This document shows positions 59,334 to 64,000 of a stretch of DNA of 64,000 bases, in pieces. The notes under the pieces were generated by a model, which ran no database searches, was not told the DNA's origin, and was given only the letters and a program-made list of their open reading frames with translations. The number at the start of each line of letters is the position of its first letter. Within the stretch, counting starts at the first letter, position 1. Origin of the DNA: Spirodela intermedia (taxonomy: Eukaryota > Streptophyta > Magnoliopsida > Alismatales > Araceae); assembly GCA_902729315.2 (NCBI GenBank), contig LR746272.1, forward strand, positions 9,232,327-9,296,326, given 5' to 3'. The translations under genes and the position numbers were made by a program.

Positions 59334-60594
59334 CTGCAAAGGAGAAAACGCACGTCCGGAATAAATAAAAATTGTCAATTCAGCAATTATTGCTCCAAGG
59401 GTTTTTTTCCAAATTCCCTTTCGTCCATTTCTAGTAGTTAACTCTTTACAGTAAATTTTGCAGAATTTTTAAAAATGTATGAAAATTAATTGATTGCAGG
59501 GTTGTCAATGGCCCAGATTGGGTGCGGAAATTCCATGCGCATCGCAAATAATCTTGTTGGATTAACTGAACTATCAGAATAATACATTACGAACCACAAA
59601 TAATCAATCTTTAACTTCAATAATGGACTTTTCCATCAATCCTCCCAAGCTTCTGCTCTGATTGTATGTATAACATGCTAAAAGTCCAAAAAAATCGGAA
59701 TGATGACGCTGGGGAGAGTTTCCGAAGAACCAGTCTTTCGATTCCTCTCTTCCCCTTGAGAAATGTATCATAAAATACGTTGAAGATCACTGTTTAAAAT
59801 TTTGGAGCACATTTGGAGAAAAATTAAGAGTCAGCTTCTCAGAGCCAACAAATCGAACCAGGCGCTCGCTTGAACAGGAATCCGCATCCAAGTCAAAGTA
59901 GATGGAAAGTGCTCGCGACGGCAAGGCAAGGCACACGCACCTAACGGAAAAAGGTAGTCGGGCGAATCGTAAGACGTGGTCGGACGGTGGATGCCTGCGA
60001 GTAAAGCAAACACTAATACGCCGTGGTATGCTCCCGGGACTCCCAGAGAACAAGATAAACCCTAGATTCCCGACCAAGACTAAACCTCCCATTCGAGGCA
60101 AATAGAAAACGAGGGAACGAGGAATCAGACTCAACCTTTGAATCTAATGTCGCACGTTCATCAAACTGGGACCGGACGGTAGATCGGGATCCCAAATTCT
60201 CGCCATCCCCTCACCAAATGTTTAATTCCACACATGCATTGTAGCAAAAACAGTTTCGTGGAGAGAGGAGATCATACAACTACCAGGAAGCTGAAGAGCA
60301 AGGCATGAGAGCTCCTCGCAGCAGCGAGATGACGAGGATCTAGATTCCTTCGGGCAGAGAATCTTCCACCTGTCGGTGGAGTGCTGTCAAGGAATTATGC
60401 GTTGACTTCTTTTCTCGAGAAAAAGGAAAATAAAACTCTTTTTTCTGGCGTAACTATCAGGCCCAAGATCATCTCACTGGATAGCGGAAATTAATATTAC
60501 CAGCATCAAGTGGGTACTAGTGTTTCACTAATATCGCTCCTCCGTCTTGCTACACACCGCTGAACCCTTGTGAAGAAGAAGGCTCAGGAAGATG
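59334..60594. other. Duplication junction and 3' flank of lipase copy 3
   Basis: The junction between unit 1 and unit 2 lies at about 59,510-59,550, where the partial DRP1 intron ends and 'atcttgttggattaactg' begins again. To its right this matches 54,857-56,180 but lacks about 56 bp (counterpart of 55,185-55,245) and about 229 bp (counterpart of 55,735-55,960). The second deletion is flanked by TCCACC in unit 1. Confidence 0.6.
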
Positions 60595-61784
60595 TTATTC
60601 AGAGTGGTAGTGATAGCGTCTGGATGTCACCACCAAATCCGATCTCCACCATTGCTCGATGGAGTGGTCGGCTATCCGATCGGACGTAGCACAAGAGCTC
60701 ACATGCAACTCCGCCGAAGGAAGAAGGTGCAACGCCGCGGTCTCCTCCCCACAGATGGTTAGGATCGTCGCCGAGATGGAAGCCCTGGCGAAAGTTCTCC
60801 GTACGAACCCTAATTCATTCTCCGCCATACGCTCGCGGACTTTGAAGTACTCGATGTACTCTGCGCAGATGACGTCCGAGGGGTTGACGAAGAGGGAGGG
60901 AACCCATCCGGAGATGATCTCGAACAAGGCCGCCACAGAGCTGTCCCCGAAGGTCTCGGCGACGAAGACGATCACCGATTTGCCGATGATGTTCGTGATC
61001 TCGAGCATGTTCTTCACGTTCTGGTTCTTGATTGTGTGGAGGGGGAGCGAGAGATACGGGGGGTTGAAGAGGAAGGATTCCAGGAAGACACCCTCCGTGG
61101 CCAGCGCTTTCCCCACGGCCATGGCAACGGACGATCCCAATGAATGGCCGGCGAGCCAGACACCGGCGCCTCCCCCGCCGCTCACACTGCCAGCGGGGGC
61201 AATCCGGCTTCGGACGGCCTCCACTGCGACCTTGGTCCGGCAGCTGTTGTGGAGCTTGTGTAGAAACAGGTGAATGTTATGCTTCAGGTCTTCAAAGCAT
61301 GTGGTGATGGTGCCTCGGAAGGCGACGACGTACGCCGGAGCAGGAAGGGACGATCGCTCGAGCTTGAAGACTGCACCGAAGAAGGAATCTCCTTCGTCCG
61401 ACAGCTTCTCAAGCAGCTGGAAGCCGAAGAATTGCCACCAAGCGGGTGCCAGAGCATTGTGTTGCCCGCAATTGTTTCTCCGGTCGTGCTCCAGAACGTA
61501 CGTGGCCTGGACCAGGCAGGCTGCAACTGATCTCCGGTGGACTACGTCTCCCCTGAATTGTAAGAACAAGATCTCTGACCGGCATCGAAGGTTCATAATC
61601 TCTCAAATTTCTACGGTAATAAAAAAATTTAAAAATCCGTACGCCAGACGGAAATGAGCTCCATGCAGAGCAGACATAAATCAGTTCTGGACACTTTCGG
61701 GTCAGCATGCTGATTGTATTACCAGTCAACGTGTGTCAGATGATCGGGCCCTGATTTATGAAATACATGCCGGTCTCGCCCCAT
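60595..61784 (-). CDS. At4g10955-like alpha/beta-hydrolase lipase, copy 3
   Basis: Exon 1 is 61784..61723 and exon 2 61552..60595, about 339 residues, with the same structure as copy 2 at an offset of 4,408 bp. Residue differences from copy 2 that I see are GDVVHRR for GDAVHRR, LSDEGD for LSDGGD, LHTIKN for LHIIKN and TSRRYH for TSKRYH. The AGHSLGS elbow (Ser about 158) and the SGPDHLTHVDW start motif are intact, as are the splice sites. Both copies therefore look functional. Its 5' flank to about 62,280 is also nearly identical to copy 2, so the two probably share regulation. Confidence 0.93.
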
Positions 61785-63108
61785 TCCGTCGTACTCTCTT
61801 TCTCTCTCTTCCCTCTCCCAACGCCCGAGAAAAAGTCTGCAGTGAGAGAAGGAAAAGAAGAAATCAATGCGCATGAACAGCAATGGAGCCTTGGAAACGA
61901 TTTTTCTCTCTCGGTTCCCAATGTCCAGGGATCAAAGATGTCAACTGGGCACAACGATCGCGTAGACTAAAAAAGCCGAAACCGAGAGCAGGAATCTCTC
62001 CGCTGGGAAGCTACGTAGTCAACGACTCCCCAAATAATCGAGTTAACGACTCACCGCGGAAACGGTCGTAAAAAGGGCACAGTTTTCCGTGGATAATGCG
62101 GTTGGGAGAATTGAGGCCTACGAGGCGATAAAAAGCTGCGGGAAAGCCTGCGTGTTGATCGAGGGTTGACTAAAACGAGACCACCTCACAACCTCTCCGA
62201 GGTAAGTCAAGGCCAGACTTAGATGCGAGGAACGGGGGCCGGATTGTTGCCGACGAGGATGACAACAACATCGAAGATCATCAGACTGAAAAACTGATGA
62301 CCATCGAGGAATGGGACCGTTTTAATCCGTACGGCGATGGTGGAAATTAGTATCAGCTACATGAATCTGCGGCTAGATTGAAGAACCCAGAAATGGTCCG
62401 CGAGCGAGAAAAAAGAGAAACTCTCCCGAAGCTCGGGTGTCCATCATAAGTTTCTTTTTCTGAAAAGGAAAAAAATACGCAGATTGTGGTCTATGGGAAC
62501 TTGAAGAAGGGAACTAAAACTGACAGACGGAAGGGTAAAAGGGGGTGAAGTCTCGGATTGACCGAAGAAGAGAAGGAGAAGAGATGAAGGCCGGATGAAG
62601 AGTACATACCCTCAAGGAATAGACGAACTTGACGAGGAGGAGAACCCGCTCGACGGGTACATATAGTCGGGAAATCATTGCTTGTTGGAGGAAGGATAGT
62701 GATAGGTGTTGACTTTTTAACGCGGCACAAACTATTACAAGTGGACGGTGGCATCCATTGACCGAATATGGTGATCATTTCCTCTATCCTCTGTCTCTCA
62801 GATTTTGATGTGTCCGTAGAGCCATCCTTTCGGAAGCGACGACCTCACATGGCTCCATCGTAGTAGGAGAAGCGGAAGCATGGAAGTGGTCGTAGAATCG
62901 AGCTGAGATAAAACCCTCTTCAACCAGAACGCATGACATTTGAGGAAAAATAAGTCTGAGAACCAGACTCAATGGGTGGAAGGTGAGGGAGAAACACGAG
63001 GGGTACCAACTTGACATGTCGCACTCGGGAGAATCAGCGCTCTGAACGGTTGAACTAACGCACACCGTCTGACTACTGTGCCTCGACTCGGTCGTCAGAG
63101 CACATGAC

Positions 63109-63142
<34 letters not shown>

Positions 63143-63322
63143 CATTTTGAGACCCAAACCAACCGGCCTCCGGACCTGTTCTACGACGAAATCAAATCCG
63201 AATTACATCTTAAAGACCCAGAATAGATTGTACATATAATCGTCAAGTAATCGATGGCCGGACGAACAAAAGCAAGGAGAAATATTTTGAAGACAAAATA
63301 GGAAGAGAAATAGAAACTTAGC
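61785..63322. other. Promoter of lipase copy 3 and 3' region of DRP1 gene
   Basis: This lies between the start codon of lipase copy 3 and the stop of the DRP1 gene, both on the minus strand, so it holds the lipase promoter and the DRP1 3' UTR. A (GA)n tract lies at about 63,111-63,140. The region is homologous to 57,377-59,207. No additional gene seen. Confidence 0.5.
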
Positions 63323-63768
63323 CTACTTTGACCACGCGACCGCATCTATCTCCACCTGGGAGCTTCTGTACAGCTCGAGCCTCTTAGCAAGGGCCATCCT
63401 ACGCTCCATGATCCCTGGGTCCTCATCCAGAAACGATGCCAGCTGCTTAGCCCGCAAACGACATCGCGCACATCCAGAACAGACAAAAATGTCACTTCAG
63501 CAACTACTGTGTTCCACTGGCTTTTTTAAAATTCCCTTTCGTCCATTTCTAGTAATCAATTATTAAGACTAAAATTTGCAAGTCTATAAGAATAAATCTC
63601 TGGCAGGGTTGTCAATGGCCCATTTCACCTCCTCTTCGCCCAGTTCAGTAAAGAAATGGTCAAGCAAGGCCCATTTAGCCTCTCGGACTTCAGAGTAAAC
63701 AATCGATCTCGGAAGGGAATTCCGCAAGCTAGAATGAACCATATTCACATACGACAGAACTGTGGAAC
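63323..63768 (-). CDS. DRP1: Dynamin-related protein 1 (DRP1), 3' end only
   Basis: Two exons are visible; the rest lies beyond the right edge. The penultimate exon 63768..63629 encodes [20 protein letters not shown], then [20 protein letters not shown] and ELGEEE. The last exon ends at the TAG 63,325-63,323 and encodes [38 protein letters not shown]. This is the GTPase effector domain end of plant DRP1, a large GTPase acting at the cell plate and in clathrin-mediated endocytosis. The acceptor that the orphan copy uses (TTTGCAG) reads TTTGCGG here. Splicing would have to shift six bases to CTAAG, starting the exon at 63,445 and dropping two residues in frame. Compared with relatives as I remember them, VREAKW replaces VREAKR and VH replaces VC. 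It may be a working gene or an early pseudogene. Confidence 0.88.
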
Positions 63769-64000
63769 CTGGGTAAAATCATCAATGAAACCCGTTAGCA
63801 CAGATGGAAAACTATACTCCCCTTATTTGGTATATTACCATTTGCATTGTTCAAACAAGAGTTCGGATTCCAAAGAAAAATTACCAGATTAGCAGCAAAA
63901 GAATTTCCTTCACTGGGCACATTTTAAGATTCGATGACTGATACTCTACTTAAAAAGCATCGTCCACTTTTACAGAAAAATAAAACTTGAATTGAAATAA
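63769..64000. other. Probable DRP1 intron at window edge
   Basis: AT-rich sequence upstream (minus strand) of the penultimate DRP1 exon, ending in the acceptor TTTTACCCAG. I see no further exon before the window ends. Confidence 0.5.

Larger units (their letters stand above)
54857..59510. repeat. Tandem segmental duplication, unit 1
   Basis: This unit, beginning near 'atcttgttggattaactg', matches 59,550-63,620 with nearly constant offset (4,693, then 4,637, then 4,408 bp as deletions accumulate). It holds lipase copy 2 and an orphan terminal exon of a dynamin-related gene. Similarity is very high up to about 57,880 and visibly lower after it. The right breakpoint is near 'gggccattgacaaccctgc' (reverse strand), within the last intron of the DRP1 gene. 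Confidence 0.9.
59550..63620. repeat. Tandem segmental duplication, unit 2
   Basis: The second unit holds lipase copy 3 and joins the genuine 3' end of the DRP1 gene. Because homology in unit 1 stops within the DRP1 intron while the gene continues here, unit 2 retains the ancestral right-hand context. Confidence 0.88.

Overview
The window is nuclear DNA of a flowering plant. All the genes belong to land-plant families, their introns end GT-AG with one GC-AG exception, and long AT-rich stretches hold decayed Ty3/gypsy retrotransposons and many (CT)n/(GA)n microsatellites. The very GC-rich single-exon lectin kinase beside AT-rich intergenic DNA would fit a monocot or an early-diverging angiosperm. 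The species cannot be named from the sequence.

Layout, left to right. 1-6,900: gene-poor AT-rich DNA. 6,944-8,056 (-): a DUF506 (PDDEXK-like) protein. 12,259-14,424 (+): an L-type lectin receptor kinase without introns. 15,101-23,080 (-): an eight-exon CDK-like kinase of the plant MGC-N-terminus family. 25,355-30,206 (+): a nine-exon DUF616 / MUCI70-like Golgi glycosyltransferase. 30,950-38,640: two decayed Ty3/gypsy elements (front half of one, back half of another) with AT-rich DNA between them. 42,132-46,727 (+): the PHO2/UBC24 ubiquitin-conjugating enzyme, with three exact copies of a miR399-complementary core in its leader at 41,618-41,879. 47,130-47,462 (+): a small protein with a presequence-like N-terminus and an acidic tail. 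47,625-48,000: a (CT)n tract of over 330 bp. 48,581-52,323 (+): a MACPF protein. 52,552-61,784 (-): three At4g10955-like alpha/beta-hydrolase lipase genes, the last two inside a recent 4.4-4.7 kb tandem duplication. 63,323-63,768 (-): the last two exons of a dynamin-related protein 1 gene that continues past the right edge. An orphan, stop-damaged copy of its final exon lies at 59,208-59,333, carried there by the duplication.

The most informative signals are these. (1) The PHO2 leader has its miR399 sites partly inside an ATG-initiated upstream ORF, in which two sites lie 105 nt apart in the same frame and encode the same heptapeptide. (2) The lipase duplication has a readable history: breakpoints, microhomology deletion, an orphan DRP1 exon and complementary decay of the two exon copies. 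(3) There is a GC-AG intron in the MACPF gene. (4) The CDK-like kinase has an in-frame 15-residue duplication and tandem start codons. I see no prokaryote-like operon, CRISPR array or obviously new multi-gene system. The genes look independently transcribed, and the regulatory architecture of PHO2 is the most striking feature.

Exon models were built by hand from reading frame, GT/AG (or GC/AG) sites and family homology. Junctions should be right to within a few bases; UTR ends and transcription starts were not determined.
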